Source: an uncultured Lachnospiraceae bacterium (GTDB taxonomy: Bacteria; Bacillota; Clostridia; Lachnospirales; Lachnospiraceae). From it: a stretch of DNA of 55,430 nucleotides. Position 1 is the first letter of the stretch; the number at the start of each line of letters is the position of its first letter. Where the stretch lies: positions 1 to 55,430 of the forward strand of contig CAKRFY010000018.1 of assembly GCA_934320895.1 (NCBI GenBank), in the 5' to 3' direction. Below the pieces are notes generated by a model, which was given only the letters and a program-made list of their open reading frames with translations, did no database searches and had not been told where the DNA came from. The position numbers and the translations under genes are program-made. Positions 8,735-17,597 of the stretch are shown here, piece by piece.

Positions 8735-9065
8735 CATTATACCTGTCTGCAGATTCTAAAACCGCTCCCTTTAGTCTATTATCCACACACACTTCAAATA
8801 TTTTATTTCTTCTTTTAAATAGCTGTATCTTTTTCTTTCATATCATTTTACGGTGCATAATTTTTGCACACTCCCTGTCAGTGACAAATTCTGTTACTGT
8901 GCATAAACTATATGGGCATAATATTAAAAATCAAAATGTTAATTACTTCACACCACATATTATTTAATACATTACAATTCTAGCTTATAATTTTTTCTAA
9001 GGCAATTTTTTCACAAACATTTCACAAAATCGGCAATGTAAGTATGATGTATCATTGATTTTCTG

Positions 9066-11903
9066 TTAAATATTTTCATTCTTTAAGTTTTCCAGAATAT
9101 TATAATGCTCTTTAATTTTATAACAATATCCTGAAATTCCAAAAAGTGAAACTATAACAGCGATTACCCCCACAAAATAAACTGATACAGGTATATTTAA
9201 CTGAATATGTCCAAAATATTCCGATAAAAATCTTTTTATTGCAAATGTAACCGGCAAAGATATCAATGCTGTCCAAAACAATCCTCTAATTATAATGTAT
9301 ATATTTTCAATAAACAGCATATGTCTGATCTGCCTATGTTCCATTCCCACGGAACATAACATTGCAATCTCTCTCCTTCTCATCTCTGCTCTTCCTTTCA
9401 CGGAATTAAATAAATTCAGAAAACAAATCAAAGATGTGAATACAACAAAGCACACCGCAACTATATTGATTAATAAATTTATTATTTCTGCAACTGTTGA
9501 TACTGAAAATTTGTTATTTATCATCGTAATAGTATATTTACCATTGTCAGAGGTTGAGCATGCTGCCTCTCTTAATTTTTCTGCCAATATACTATCATTA
9601 TCATTGAGCTTTATATAAAACTCCCTTCCTATGCTGTTATCATTACCATCCACACTATTGCTTTTTTCGGAGGATAAAATCCTATTCATTTTTTCCGCAG
9701 TTGACGCCCTCATTATAATCCATGCATCACCACCGTGAAAAGTAAAATAATCACTTATACTTTCATTTGTAGCATATCCCGCAATCGTAAGTGGAAAATC
9801 TTGTGTTTGCTCCTTTTTTGGATTGTACAGTAAAGCCTTAAATTTATCTCCAATAGATAAACTCGTAGCATTATTTAATTCATAAAAACGATAGTGTTTT
9901 GCCTTATCATCTTCAAATTTAAAATTGTCAGTTGACATTTCAATATTCTGATAAAAAAGAACACTATCAAGAGAATTATCTCGTGCAAGCTTCATATCAG
10001 CTCCTGACTTTTCAGCTATATTCTCATAAGTCTCATTATCTACCGCATATATACTTAATCCAACCTTATTTTTAGACATATATTTTTTAAAGCTTTCAGC
10101 CGTAAATTGCTTATCGAAATATTCATTTGCTATCAGCCTGTATTTCTCCCAATATTCATCACTCATTACCGCATTATCAACTTGTATCTGAAACATTGCT
10201 GTAAACCATTCCATTGTTTTCTCAACCGAAGTATCTTTTATTATCTCATTTTTCATCGAATCGTATGCCCCACCAAAACCATTCATTTCGGAAAGCACAT
10301 AATCATATCCTTTAACATTTACTTTTGACGATACATCATCTACAAGTCTGTAATGAATCAATTTACCTACAGATGATGCCCCAAAAGCTGTGATTGAGAT
10401 AATAAACATAAATATAACTATTGAACGGACAACACTTTTTGTTTTTTTATTTGAATAATGTGAATTTCTGAATGCGAGCACAGACAGAATGTCACTTGTT
10501 TTTTCAAATACACCACTGATTTTTGGCAATTTTTTTATCTTCTTTGTCTGTCCTTTCATGCTTTTTATCGCAGAACTGCGTCCAACTTTAAATGCCGGAT
10601 ACCAGACAGAAAGAAGAACTGTAATAAAAGCTATCACCAATACAGCTGCAATATTTCTTATATTTATACAGACTGTCGCAGAAACATTGCATGTTACACA
10701 ATCTCCCATCATAACTTCCAATAATTTAAGTATATATGGATTTATAATTTTCATTCCTATATATACAATACTGCTTCCTAACATAACCCCCATTGGTAAT
10801 GCTATAAAAAGTAATACCAGTGCCTCATAATATACGCTACTTCTTCTCTGCTTTGCTGTTGCACCCGTTCCATACAACATTCCAAGATATTTTAATCGTT
10901 CTTCAAATGATATATTAAAAACATTATAGATTAAAATAATACTTATGATTATTATCAAACTAACAAAAAAAATCATAATAATATTGACCATAAAATTTAA
11001 ACTTGTATCTGATGAATTTGCTGAAAAAACCATAACAAGATCATTTACTTCCACAGAATCCTTCTTATTTTTCATAATCTCATTAAGGTCATTCATATAT
11101 TGATTATCTGATGGCAATTTATCTAAATCAAATTTTATTGATATATTTCCCTTTTCCAGATTATCCAGATTATTTTTCCTATAAGTAAGTCCGGCATAAA
11201 AACTATTATCTTTACTTTCGTAAGAAACATTATCCATAATCCCGACAATCGTATATTTCTTACTTATTCCTGTTTTTTTGTGTATTTCTTTAAAAGAATC
11301 ATTAGCACTATAATAAGGAAAATCCTGTCCGACTTTAACAGTCTGCTTATATTTAACTTTTAGATTAAAATAAGGAAAATATATATTTTTACTCTCTGGA
11401 TTAACCCCTTTTATATATCTCTCAAAAAAATCCGCTGAAACTTTATCACCGATTTTTACTTTTGCTCCGTCACTTATTAACTGCTTACTCACTATTATCT
11501 CAGAATCATTTTTTGGATAATGCCCTTTTTCTAAAAAAATATTCATCCACTCAAAGTTTTTTGAAGAATATCCCTTCACCTCCCAATAAGGCTTATTTTT
11601 ATTGTTTGATACTTTACAATCAGTAAAACCAAACTCTGAACTTACTGCTGTCTCTTTTACATAATCAATTTTTTTTATTTTCTCATATTGCTTGCTATCC
11701 GCACCATATACTATTACATTCCATTTTCCACTCTTTACCTCAGCAACAGATGTAAGATAGGAAAAAACAGTATCTTTGCCAACAAAAATACATGTTAATA
11801 AAGCTACGATCAAAACTATTCCCGTCAGTGTAATTATCGTTCTTTTCTTATTTTTTATCATATATTTACGGGTAATCTTAAATATAATGTTTGTACTATT
11901 CAT
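9066..11903 (-). CDS. Large FtsX-family ABC transporter permease without an adjacent ATPase
   Basis: About 945 residues from the ATG at 11903. I chose it over ATGs at 11915 and 11927 because GAGAGA precedes it and because the upstream sequence aligns, up to this point, with the leader of the gene at 24602. The protein has an N-terminal membrane helix (about residues 23-42), a large extracellular domain, a three-helix FtsX core around 310-450, a second extracellular domain, and a final FtsX core from about 810. This is the two-core layout of MacB/BceB-type exporters and mechanotransmission permeases. The second core contains RRREIAMLCSVGM, the usual coupling region. No ATP-binding gene is nearby, so it must borrow one in trans or be an orphan. 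Substrate unknown; peptide or lipid export, or cell-wall signalling, would be usual. Confidence 0.85.
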   Translation of the reverse strand: MNSTNIIFKITRKYMIKNKKRTIITLTGIVLIVALLTCIFVGKDTVFSYLTSVAEVKSGKWNVIVYGADSKQYEKIKKIDYVKETAVSSEFGFTDCKVSNNKNKPYWEVKGYSSKNFEWMNIFLEKGHYPKNDSEIIVSKQLISDGAKVKIGDKVSADFFERYIKGVNPESKNIYFPYFNLKVKYKQTVKVGQDFPYYSANDSFKEIHKKTGISKKYTIVGIMDNVSYESKDNSFYAGLTYRKNNLDNLEKGNISIKFDLDKLPSDNQYMNDLNEIMKNKKDSVEVNDLVMVFSANSSDTSLNFMVNIIMIFFVSLIIIISIILIYNVFNISFEERLKYLGMLYGTGATAKQRRSSVYYEALVLLFIALPMGVMLGSSIVYIGMKIINPYILKLLEVMMGDCVTCNVSATVCINIRNIAAVLVIAFITVLLSVWYPAFKVGRSSAIKSMKGQTKKIKKLPKISGVFEKTSDILSVLAFRNSHYSNKKTKSVVRSIVIFMFIISITAFGASSVGKLIHYRLVDDVSSKVNVKGYDYVLSEMNGFGGAYDSMKNEIIKDTSVEKTMEWFTAMFQIQVDNAVMSDEYWEKYRLIANEYFDKQFTAESFKKYMSKNKVGLSIYAVDNETYENIAEKSGADMKLARDNSLDSVLFYQNIEMSTDNFKFEDDKAKHYRFYELNNATSLSIGDKFKALLYNPKKEQTQDFPLTIAGYATNESISDYFTFHGGDAWIIMRASTAEKMNRILSSEKSNSVDGNDNSIGREFYIKLNDNDSILAEKLREAACSTSDNGKYTITMINNKFSVSTVAEIINLLINIVAVCFVVFTSLICFLNLFNSVKGRAEMRRREIAMLCSVGMEHRQIRHMLFIENIYIIIRGLFWTALISLPVTFAIKRFLSEYFGHIQLNIPVSVYFVGVIAVIVSLFGISGYCYKIKEHYNILENLKNENI

Positions 11904-12010
11904 TTTATCTCTCATTTCTGCACACATTTTTTGTGCATATCAGGTTTGTGACAAGTGTGCGCAGACACAAATCTTATGTGTGAAACATTTTATTTTTCGC
12001 ACTATCCTTC
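11904..12010 (-). promoter_or_regulatory. Leader shared with the gene at 24602 (copy 1)
   Basis: Read on the minus strand from about 12007 (GGATAGTG) to the ribosome binding site, this approximately 100-nt segment aligns with 24603-24707. It includes an invariant 20-nt core, AGATTTGTGTCTGCGCACAC, and the shared pieces CTGATATGCA and GTGTG near the Shine-Dalgarno. Two small hairpins can form: ACACA/TGTGT, and CACAC/GTGTG just before the ribosome binding site. Two unrelated genes sharing a leader suggests common control. Confidence 0.65.
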
Positions 12011-12093
12011 TAAATATAAGCCCTTTTTCATTGTTTTTACATGCCTCAAACAATACAAAAAGCAATGTATGTAACTGCTATATTTATATTTAC

Positions 12094-12155
12094 AATGACT
12101 AATATACCACTTCAAAGTGACTCTACAGTGACATATTCAGTGACAATTTTGTCAC
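12094..12155 (-). promoter_or_regulatory. Phased GTGAC direct repeats upstream of the FtsX gene
   Basis: AATGAC (12094) and AGTGAC (12116, 12127, 12139) recur at 22, 11 and 12 bp intervals, and GTGACAATTTTGTCAC forms a 16-bp palindrome at the end (12140-12155). A candidate minus-strand -10, TATATT (12101-12106), has no good -35, and the repeats cover that region. Helically phased repeats are typical of OmpR-type response-regulator sites, so activator-dependent transcription is a reasonable inference. Confidence 0.5.
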
Positions 12156-12269
12156 ATTAAATCTATAACAAATCTACAAATCAATGCATTTTTTTGTAAA
12201 TCAGTAGATTTAAACATTGAATCCTATACCTATATATATTATTTTATGGAAATGCTATAGTATCGAACA

Positions 12270-12309
12270 ACCAAAAAGCGACCTCACAGAAATCTGTGCG
12301 GTCGCTTTT
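12270..12309 (-). terminator. Rho-independent terminator after the alcohol dehydrogenase gene
   Basis: AAAAAGCGACC pairs with GGTCGCTTTT, with an inner CACAG/CTGTG stem. On the minus strand the stem ends in a T-run, about 75 bases past the dehydrogenase stop. The A-rich other side makes it potentially bidirectional. Confidence 0.8.
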
Positions 12310-12384
12310 GATATATAACCTGACAATAAATGCAAAAACATCTATTATAGAATATCCTATATTCAATTTACTTTTATGTGAAAA

Positions 12385-13596
12385 TCAGAAATCAACCTCT
12401 GTGTCATAATAGCAGCACTTGAGAAGTTTTTCCATCTCCTCCTGTGACGGCTGACGAGGATTTGAACCCGTGCAGGCATCAAGAATAGCATTTGCTGCTA
12501 TATCGTGAAGTTTCTCAAGGAATTCATCCTCAGGTACGATTCCCTCATCTGCTGGAAGTCCGCCCTCACCATAATTTTTAATACAATGAGGAATATTAAG
12601 GTCATCGTTCATCTGGCGAAGATATTTGATAAGTAAATCTACCTTTTCATCATCACTATTTCCACCTAATCCCATATAATCGGCAATCTCACCGTAGCGT
12701 TTCTTTGCTGTTTCGTCCTTGCTGTTATATTTGATAACCTTTGGAAGATACATTGCATTTGCTGCACCATGAATGATATGTCCGTTCTTGAAAGCTGCAC
12801 CAGTCTTATGTGCCATAGAATGTACGATTCCAAGGAGTGCATTTGAGAATGACATACCAGCAAGACACTGTGCATCATGCATCTGATCTCTGCTCTCCAT
12901 ATCCTCATTATATGATTTTACAAGATGCTTCTGTATCATCTTGATAGCCCATATAGCAAGCGGGTCTGTATAATTGCAATTTGCTGTTGATACATATGCC
13001 TCGATAGCATGAGTCATGGCATCCATACCTGTATGTGCAACAAGTTTAACCGGCATTGTCTCCGCAAGTTCAGGATCTACAATGGCAACATCAGGTGTAA
13101 TCTCAAAGTCCGCAATCGGATATTTGATACCTTTCTCATAATCCGTGATAATAGAAAATGCCGTAACCTCAGTAGCAGTACCCGATGTAGAAGAAATCGC
13201 ACAAAAATGAGCTTTCTGTCTGAGTTTTGGAAGTCCGAATACCTTACACATATCCTCAAATGTCACATCCGGATATTCATACTTAATCCACATAGCCTTT
13301 GCCGCATCAATCGGAGAACCGCCACCCATAGCAACAATCCAGTCAGGTTTAAACTTCTGCATAACTTCCGCTCCACGCATAACAGTTTCTACTGACGGAT
13401 CAGGCTCAATGCCCTCAAAAAGTTCTACTTCCATACCTGCTTCTTTAAGATAACCTATCGCTCTGTCGAGAAATCCGTTTCTTTTCATAGAACCACCGCC
13501 GACACAGACAATAGCTCTCTTTCCGTCAAAGTCCTTTAAAGCCTCCAAAGAACCCTTTCCATGATATAAATCTCTTGGTAATGTAAATCTTGCCAT
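12385..13596 (-). CDS. Iron-containing alcohol dehydrogenase
   Basis: A 403-residue group III (Fe-dependent) alcohol dehydrogenase, cytoplasmic, reducing aldehydes with NAD(P)H or the reverse. It has the N-terminal nucleotide-binding GGGSPIDAAKAMW segment (about 100-112), the GTATEVTAFS loop, and the metal-binding signatures HTGMDAMTHAIEAY and HSMAHKTGAAFKNGHIIHG with the iron-ligand histidines. Length is normal. AAGGAGGG precedes the ATG. It is alone between a promoterless-looking AT-rich interval and the terminator at 12270. Ethanol or butanol formation in fermentation is the usual role; the substrate cannot be read from the sequence. Confidence 0.92.
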   Translation of the reverse strand: MARFTLPRDLYHGKGSLEALKDFDGKRAIVCVGGGSMKRNGFLDRAIGYLKEAGMEVELFEGIEPDPSVETVMRGAEVMQKFKPDWIVAMGGGSPIDAAKAMWIKYEYPDVTFEDMCKVFGLPKLRQKAHFCAISSTSGTATEVTAFSIITDYEKGIKYPIADFEITPDVAIVDPELAETMPVKLVAHTGMDAMTHAIEAYVSTANCNYTDPLAIWAIKMIQKHLVKSYNEDMESRDQMHDAQCLAGMSFSNALLGIVHSMAHKTGAAFKNGHIIHGAANAMYLPKVIKYNSKDETAKKRYGEIADYMGLGGNSDDEKVDLLIKYLRQMNDDLNIPHCIKNYGEGGLPADEGIVPEDEFLEKLHDIAANAILDACTGSNPRQPSQEEMEKLLKCCYYDTEVDF

Positions 13597-13970
13597 TATC
13601 TAAAACCCTCCTTACCGACTGCCGATATTGTAGGAAATAAGCAGCCTAAAAACATTTATCGCTGCCATGCATAACTAACTGTATGCAAGACAATCGTTTA
13701 TTACCCTAATTAATATCTGTTGCAAAAATATAATCAGTTTTATATTTTGAGCAACTTCAATTTTGCTAAAGTTTTTCTCCAAACTCCTTTTCTATCTTAA
13801 CACTGATAAAATTTATCGTCAATCTTTTTTAGTGATTTTATATATTTTTAATCTTTATTCCTAAAATCCATTGTATAATTTTTACAAATAAATGCATTTT
13901 TATGGAAATTTCTATCTTATTTCTGATATTATGATAGATAAGGCAATCGGAGTTTGAAAGGAGAAGTAAA
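13597..13970. other. 374-bp intergenic region between divergent genes
   Basis: AT-rich interval between the minus-strand dehydrogenase and the plus-strand tautomerase. A TATTAT at 13927-13932 is a possible -10 for the tautomerase, but no convincing -35 accompanies it. I see no RNA gene or repeat. Confidence 0.5.
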
Positions 13971-14180
13971 ATGCCATACATAACAATTGAAAGTGGAGTA
14001 TTAACAGATGCACAAAAGGAACAGTTAATCAAAAGATTAACAGAAGTATCCTCTGAAATTATGAATGTACCACAAGAATTTTTTGTAACCACAATAAAAG
14101 AAATACCTGATAAAAATTTTGGTATTGGTGGTAAAACGATTGATAAAGTTAAAGCTGAATATATGCAGACACACAAATAA
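13971..14180 (+). CDS. 4-oxalocrotonate tautomerase family protein
   Basis: A 69-residue protein starting MPYITIESGVLTDAQKEQLI. After Met removal, Pro1 is the catalytic base of the tautomerase superfamily. The beta-strand/helix pattern and the final FGIGGKTIDKVK segment fit the 4-OT/DmpI subgroup, small cytoplasmic enzymes catalysing enol-keto isomerisation of dicarboxylic or similar acids. A GAAAGGAG Shine-Dalgarno supports the start. No aromatic catabolic genes are nearby, so its physiological substrate is unknown. Confidence 0.85.
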   Translation: MPYITIESGVLTDAQKEQLIKRLTEVSSEIMNVPQEFFVTTIKEIPDKNFGIGGKTIDKVKAEYMQTHK

Positions 14181-14205
14181 CCCCCAATTTTTAGAACTAG
14201 AGAAA

Positions 14206-14296
14206 TTCCAGTTTGTTAAAGCAGAATATGTATTAGTAGAAATAGAGGTAAAAGATGGTTGATAAGAATACTAGAAATTGTAATTTGGTGAAAAGA
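14206..14296 (+). repeat. 91-bp direct repeat, copy 1
   Basis: This segment recurs at 14813-14903 with few mismatches, including the ribosome binding site and the first codons (M-[VI]-DKNTRN) of the downstream frame. The copies are 607 bp apart. Confidence 0.8.
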
Positions 14297-14482
14297 GTTG
14301 TAAGTATCATTGCTTCAATTATTGCAATAACTATTGCACAGATTATTGCTGATAAATATTTTGATGGGAGGATGGCTTTTACACTGATAATAATGGTAAT
14401 AATCTTGTTGATTTTGACACCTGTAGGAATTGCTGTAGATAAAAAGATTGAAGCTTATTTTGAAAATAAAAGAGAACCTTAA
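14255..14482 (+). CDS. Small two-helix membrane protein, unknown function
   Basis: 75 residues. The first about 15 (MVDKNTRNCNLVKR) come from the direct repeat; then two hydrophobic segments (about 16-32 and 41-60) and a charged C-terminus. AGAGG lies six bases before the ATG. I recognise no family. It follows the tautomerase gene and precedes a gene fragment. The start may belong to a duplicated leader captured by this coding region. Confidence 0.55.
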   Translation: MVDKNTRNCNLVKRVVSIIASIIAITIAQIIADKYFDGRMAFTLIIMVIILLILTPVGIAVDKKIEAYFENKREP

Positions 14483-14483
14483 G

Positions 14484-14811
14484 TTTAATCGAAAAATCAC
14501 TTAATGATTTCTACAAATTCAGAGAAAAATATTTCATTGACTGGCAAAACGCACCTCTTATCTGTGACACATGGATGCTCATGCCTGACCTTGAAAAACT
14601 TTTAAAATCATCTTCAAATATACTTGCTTTTCAAAAGCACTTCCATATCGACAGTGTAGATAGAAATGCTGTATGGTACATGGATTGGATTTATCCCGGT
14701 TATCATGAAATCAATGATAAACTTCCGGAAAAAACGTCACTTCAGCGTGAATCAAAAAAATATTTGTTAAATGGCAATATTTTTGATGTAGCACAGGGAC
14801 ATATCATATAA
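14484..14811 (+). pseudogene. C-terminal fragment of a putative acyltransferase (GNAT_C-like)
   Basis: An open frame of about 109 residues with no start codon before 14575 begins SLIEKSLNDFYKF, then ICDTWMLMPDLEKLL, SSNILAFQKHFHID, YMDWIYPG, LPEKTSLQRESKKYLLNG, and ends FDVAQGHII. The combination of NILAFQ..F.I, a W-I segment and LP..TSLQR..K.YL..G resembles the C-terminal domain of a family of Firmicute acyltransferase-like proteins. It lacks the N-terminal domain and lies between the two copies of the 91-bp repeat, so it is a truncated remnant. The family call is tentative. Confidence 0.5.
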
Positions 14812-14812
14812 C

Positions 14813-14903
14813 TTCTAGTATGTTAAAGTAGAATATGTATTAGTAGAAATAGATGTAAAAGATGATTGATAAGAATACTAGAAATTGGAATTTGAGGAAA
14901 AGA
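14813..14903 (+). repeat. 91-bp direct repeat, copy 2
   Basis: Second copy of 14206-14296. In this copy AGAGG is changed to AGATG, weakening the original ribosome binding site, and translation of the DUF3781 gene probably starts just after the repeat at 14907. Confidence 0.8.
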
Positions 14904-14906
14904 AGA

Positions 14907-15155
14907 ATGGAAGATAAAAAAATATTACTCGATAATATTAACAAAATTCATACAACTGAACTGGGAGTTGATAGAATTAAAAGAAATCTAAAAATAGATA
15001 TAGTAGATGTTGTTGAGTATTGCAAAAATAAGGTGTTGGATGAAAATTGCCATATATACAAACAAGGTAAAAATTGGTATTGCGAAATTGAAAATGTCAA
15101 AATCACTATCAATTCATATAGTTATACAATTATTACAGCACATATTATTAAGTAA
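14907..15155 (+). CDS. DUF3781 family protein
   Basis: About 82 residues from MEDKKILLDNINKIHTTELG to the stop at 15155. The motif order, IHTTELG..RI..NL, then VVEYCKNKVLD, GKNWYCEIENVKITINSYSYTIITAH, fits the DUF3781 family, small cytoplasmic proteins of unknown function. GAGG sits nine bases before the ATG at 14907. An in-frame ATG at 14862 would add 15 residues from the direct repeat but has a poorer ribosome binding site. Confidence 0.75.
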   Translation: MEDKKILLDNINKIHTTELGVDRIKRNLKIDIVDVVEYCKNKVLDENCHIYKQGKNWYCEIENVKITINSYSYTIITAHIIK

Positions 15156-15176
15156 ATTATAAGTTGAGGTGAAATT

Positions 15177-15497
15177 ATGGCGTCAAGCAAAGAATATTTA
15201 GAGTTTATTTTAGGGCAGCTATCTGAGTTAGAAGAAATTACTTATCGAGCTATGATGGGAGAATTTATTATTTATTATCGAGGAAAGATTGTAGGTGGTA
15301 TCTATGATGATAGATTACTTGTTAAACCAGTAAAAGCAGCAATTAGTTATATGCCGACAGCTTCATATGAATTACCCTATGAGGGAGCAAAAGAGATGTT
15401 GTTGGTAGATGAAGTTGATAATAAGGGATTTTTGGCAGGTTTGTTTGGTGCTATGTATGACGAACTGCTAGCTCCAAAACCGAAAAAGAAGAAATAA
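15177..15497 (+). CDS. TfoX/Sxy N-terminal domain protein
   Basis: 106 residues with the TfoX_N pattern: YLEFILGQLSELEEITYRAM, MGEFIIYYRGKIVGGIYDDR, LLVKP, and a C-terminal EGAKEMLLVDEVDN segment with a lysine tail. TfoX/Sxy regulates competence in proteobacteria, but the stand-alone N-terminal domain in Firmicutes has no settled function and there are no competence genes here. GAGGTGAAATT precedes the ATG. It lies 21 bases after the DUF3781 stop and may be co-transcribed with it and with truA. Confidence 0.8.
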   Translation: MASSKEYLEFILGQLSELEEITYRAMMGEFIIYYRGKIVGGIYDDRLLVKPVKAAISYMPTASYELPYEGAKEMLLVDEVDNKGFLAGLFGAMYDELLAPKPKKKK

Positions 15498-15534
15498 ACA
15501 ACTTCCAATTTATCAAACCAAATATGGAGGAACT

Positions 15535-16272
15535 ATGACAAATTATAAACTCACAGTACAATACGATGGAACACGCTTTAGCGGCTGGCAGAAACAAGGC
15601 AATACAGATAATACCATTCAGGGAAAAATAGAAAATATCTTAAGTAAAATGACCGGTGAAGAAATAGAAATTCACGGTTCAGGCAGAACAGATGCAGGAG
15701 TTCATGCAATAAAGCAGATAGCAAATTTTAAAACAAATGCCACATTGTCCGAAACTGATATAAGAGATTATCTGAACAGGTATCTTCCGCTCGATATACG
15801 CATTTTAAGTGTAGAAAAAGCTGATAACCGCTTTCATGCACGACTTAATGCAAAAGGAAAACATTACAGATATACTATTGACAATGGTGAGGTGGCAAAT
15901 GTTTTTGAGCGAAAGTATATGACAAGACTTACAGAAAATTATGATATAGAGGCTATGAAAAAAGCTGCCGTATATCTTATCGGTGAACATGATTTTAAAA
16001 GCTTTTGCGATAATAAACGCATGAAGAAATCCACAATAAGAACCATTTCTGATATCTCTATCAACAATTCTGACGGGATAATAACAATTGATTTTTACGG
16101 AAACGGTTTTCTATATCATATGGTGCGCATCCTTACAGGAACTCTGCTTATGGTTGGAACTCATGAATTTTCATGTGATGATATTCCGGCTATAATAGAA
16201 AAAAAATCCCGTGATGCAGCCGGATTTACGGCTCCACCACAGGGACTTTCTTTAGTTGGGGTGGATTATTGA
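15535..16272 (+). CDS. truA: tRNA pseudouridine(38-40) synthase TruA, copy 1
   Basis: 245 residues. It isomerises uridines 38-40 in tRNA anticodon arms. The catalytic motif GSGRTDAGVHA has Asp53; YDGTRFSGWQ (10-19) is the conserved N-terminal strand and HMVRILTGTLL near 205 is in the C-terminal half. TATGGAGG precedes the ATG. Its 3' end overlaps the convergent coaBC gene by 7 bases. A second, more divergent truA is at 20945-21868. Having two TruA paralogues is known in Clostridia, but both lying within 6 kb, flanking the pan genes, is noteworthy. Confidence 0.93.
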   Translation: MTNYKLTVQYDGTRFSGWQKQGNTDNTIQGKIENILSKMTGEEIEIHGSGRTDAGVHAIKQIANFKTNATLSETDIRDYLNRYLPLDIRILSVEKADNRFHARLNAKGKHYRYTIDNGEVANVFERKYMTRLTENYDIEAMKKAAVYLIGEHDFKSFCDNKRMKKSTIRTISDISINNSDGIITIDFYGNGFLYHMVRILTGTLLMVGTHEFSCDDIPAIIEKKSRDAAGFTAPPQGLSLVGVDY

Positions 16273-17462
16273 TTTTTCTTCACAATCGCATCAAGTATAG
16301 CTGCTGCCACATCCTCTTTGCTCATCTGCGGCAGCTTTCTGACCTCATCTTTCGTGATGAGTGTCACTATATTTGTGTCTGTTCCAAAACCTGCTCCTGC
16401 TACTTTGAGGTTGTTGGCTACTATCATATCTACATTTTTCTTTTCAAGTTTCTTTTTGGAGTTTTCCAACATATTTTGTGTTTCCATCGAAAATCCACAG
16501 ATAAACTGATTTTCTTTTTTGTTTTCTCCAAGTGTTTTTAATATGTCTTTTGTCCGCTTGAGCGGTATTGAAATTTCACAGCCGTCTTTTTTCTTTATCT
16601 TTTCATCGGCTGGATTTTCAGGTGTGTAATCGGCTACCGCCGCTGCTTTTATGATAATATCCTGTTTGTCTGCTCTTTTTGTGACTTCCTCATACATTTG
16701 GGCAGCACTTTCTATCTGTACTGTTTCTACAAAGCGTGGTGGCAAAAGATTTACAGGTCCGCTTACAAGCGTTACTTTCGCTCCTCGTCTTGCGGCTACT
16801 TTTGCTACTGCATAACCCATTTTTCCGGTTGAATGATTTGATATAAATCTTACGGGATCTATTGCTTCCATTGTAGGTCCTGCTGTCACAAGTACATTTT
16901 TTCCTGTTAAATCTTTTTCATATAATATTTCCTGAAGGATAAAATCAAGAAGAGTGTCTTCTGACGGCATTTTTCCTGCGCCTACATCTTTACATGCAAG
17001 AAGTCCTACATCAGGCTCGATAACCTGCATACCAAATCGTTTTAATTTGGCTATATTATCCTGAACTATCGGATTTTCATACATATTTGTATTCATTGCA
17101 GGTGAAATTATTTTCTTGCATTTGCAAGCCATAACAGTTGTTGTCAGCATATCATCTGCTATTCCATTTGCAAGTTTTCCAATAACATTTGCTGAAGCTG
17201 GAGCTATAAGCACAACATCTGCTTTTTTTGCAAGTGATACATGCTCAACATTAAACTGAAAATTTCTGTCAAATGTATCTATAAGGCATTTATTTCCCGT
17301 AAGCGTTTCAAATGTAATCGGATTTATAAAATTAGTTGCATTTTGTGTCATCAAAACATGAATGTCCGCATGAAGTTTTGACAACATACTTGCAAGATTT
17401 GCAATCTTATAAGCCGCAATACTTCCTGTTACGCCTAAAACAACCGTCTTTCCCTTTAACAT
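16266..17462 (-). CDS. coaBC: Bifunctional phosphopantothenoylcysteine decarboxylase/phosphopantothenate-cysteine ligase
   Basis: 398 residues. The N-terminal flavoprotein decarboxylase domain (about 1-175) starts KTVVLGVTGSIAAYK and has the PAMNTNMYENP substrate-binding segment with its key Asn. The C-terminal ligase domain (from about 185) has VTAGPTMEAIDPVRFISNHS followed by TGKMGYA, and the KKD loop near residue 288. It makes 4'-phosphopantetheine from phosphopantothenate, CTP and cysteine in coenzyme A synthesis. GAGG precedes the ATG. It follows panD with a 135-bp gap and shares the pathway with the four genes upstream. Confidence 0.95.
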   Translation of the reverse strand: MLKGKTVVLGVTGSIAAYKIANLASMLSKLHADIHVLMTQNATNFINPITFETLTGNKCLIDTFDRNFQFNVEHVSLAKKADVVLIAPASANVIGKLANGIADDMLTTTVMACKCKKIISPAMNTNMYENPIVQDNIAKLKRFGMQVIEPDVGLLACKDVGAGKMPSEDTLLDFILQEILYEKDLTGKNVLVTAGPTMEAIDPVRFISNHSTGKMGYAVAKVAARRGAKVTLVSGPVNLLPPRFVETVQIESAAQMYEEVTKRADKQDIIIKAAAVADYTPENPADEKIKKKDGCEISIPLKRTKDILKTLGENKKENQFICGFSMETQNMLENSKKKLEKKNVDMIVANNLKVAGAGFGTDTNIVTLITKDEVRKLPQMSKEDVAAAILDAIVKKNQ

Positions 17463-17597
17463 AACTTTATCCTCATTTCCGGCTGCTGTTCACATCTTAG
17501 ATGCGTCCAGCAACAATTTCCGCACTATTAAACAATAACTTTTTACTTATTTTGGTTACAGCCTTGTGTATTGTATCATTGATATTTCACCAAATAA

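Larger units (their letters stand above)
8252..9065. other. 814-bp gene-poor interval
   Basis: No intact gene is supported here. It contains the long hairpin 8409-8488, the SHOCT-like remnant with flanking inverted repeats 8582-8734, and a partial palindrome CAGTGACA...TGTTACTG near 8880-8900 that resembles the GTGAC repeats upstream of the FtsX gene. The open frames in this region are AT-rich with low-complexity hydrophobic translations and no ribosome binding site. Confidence 0.6.

Noticed and set aside
8707..8967. 86-residue plus-strand frame
   Set aside because: Hydrophobic low-complexity translation, no ribosome binding site, and overlaps inverted repeats and the SHOCT remnant.
11776..12102. 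108-residue plus-strand frame
   Set aside because: Antisense to the FtsX start and runs through the shared leader; no Shine-Dalgarno.
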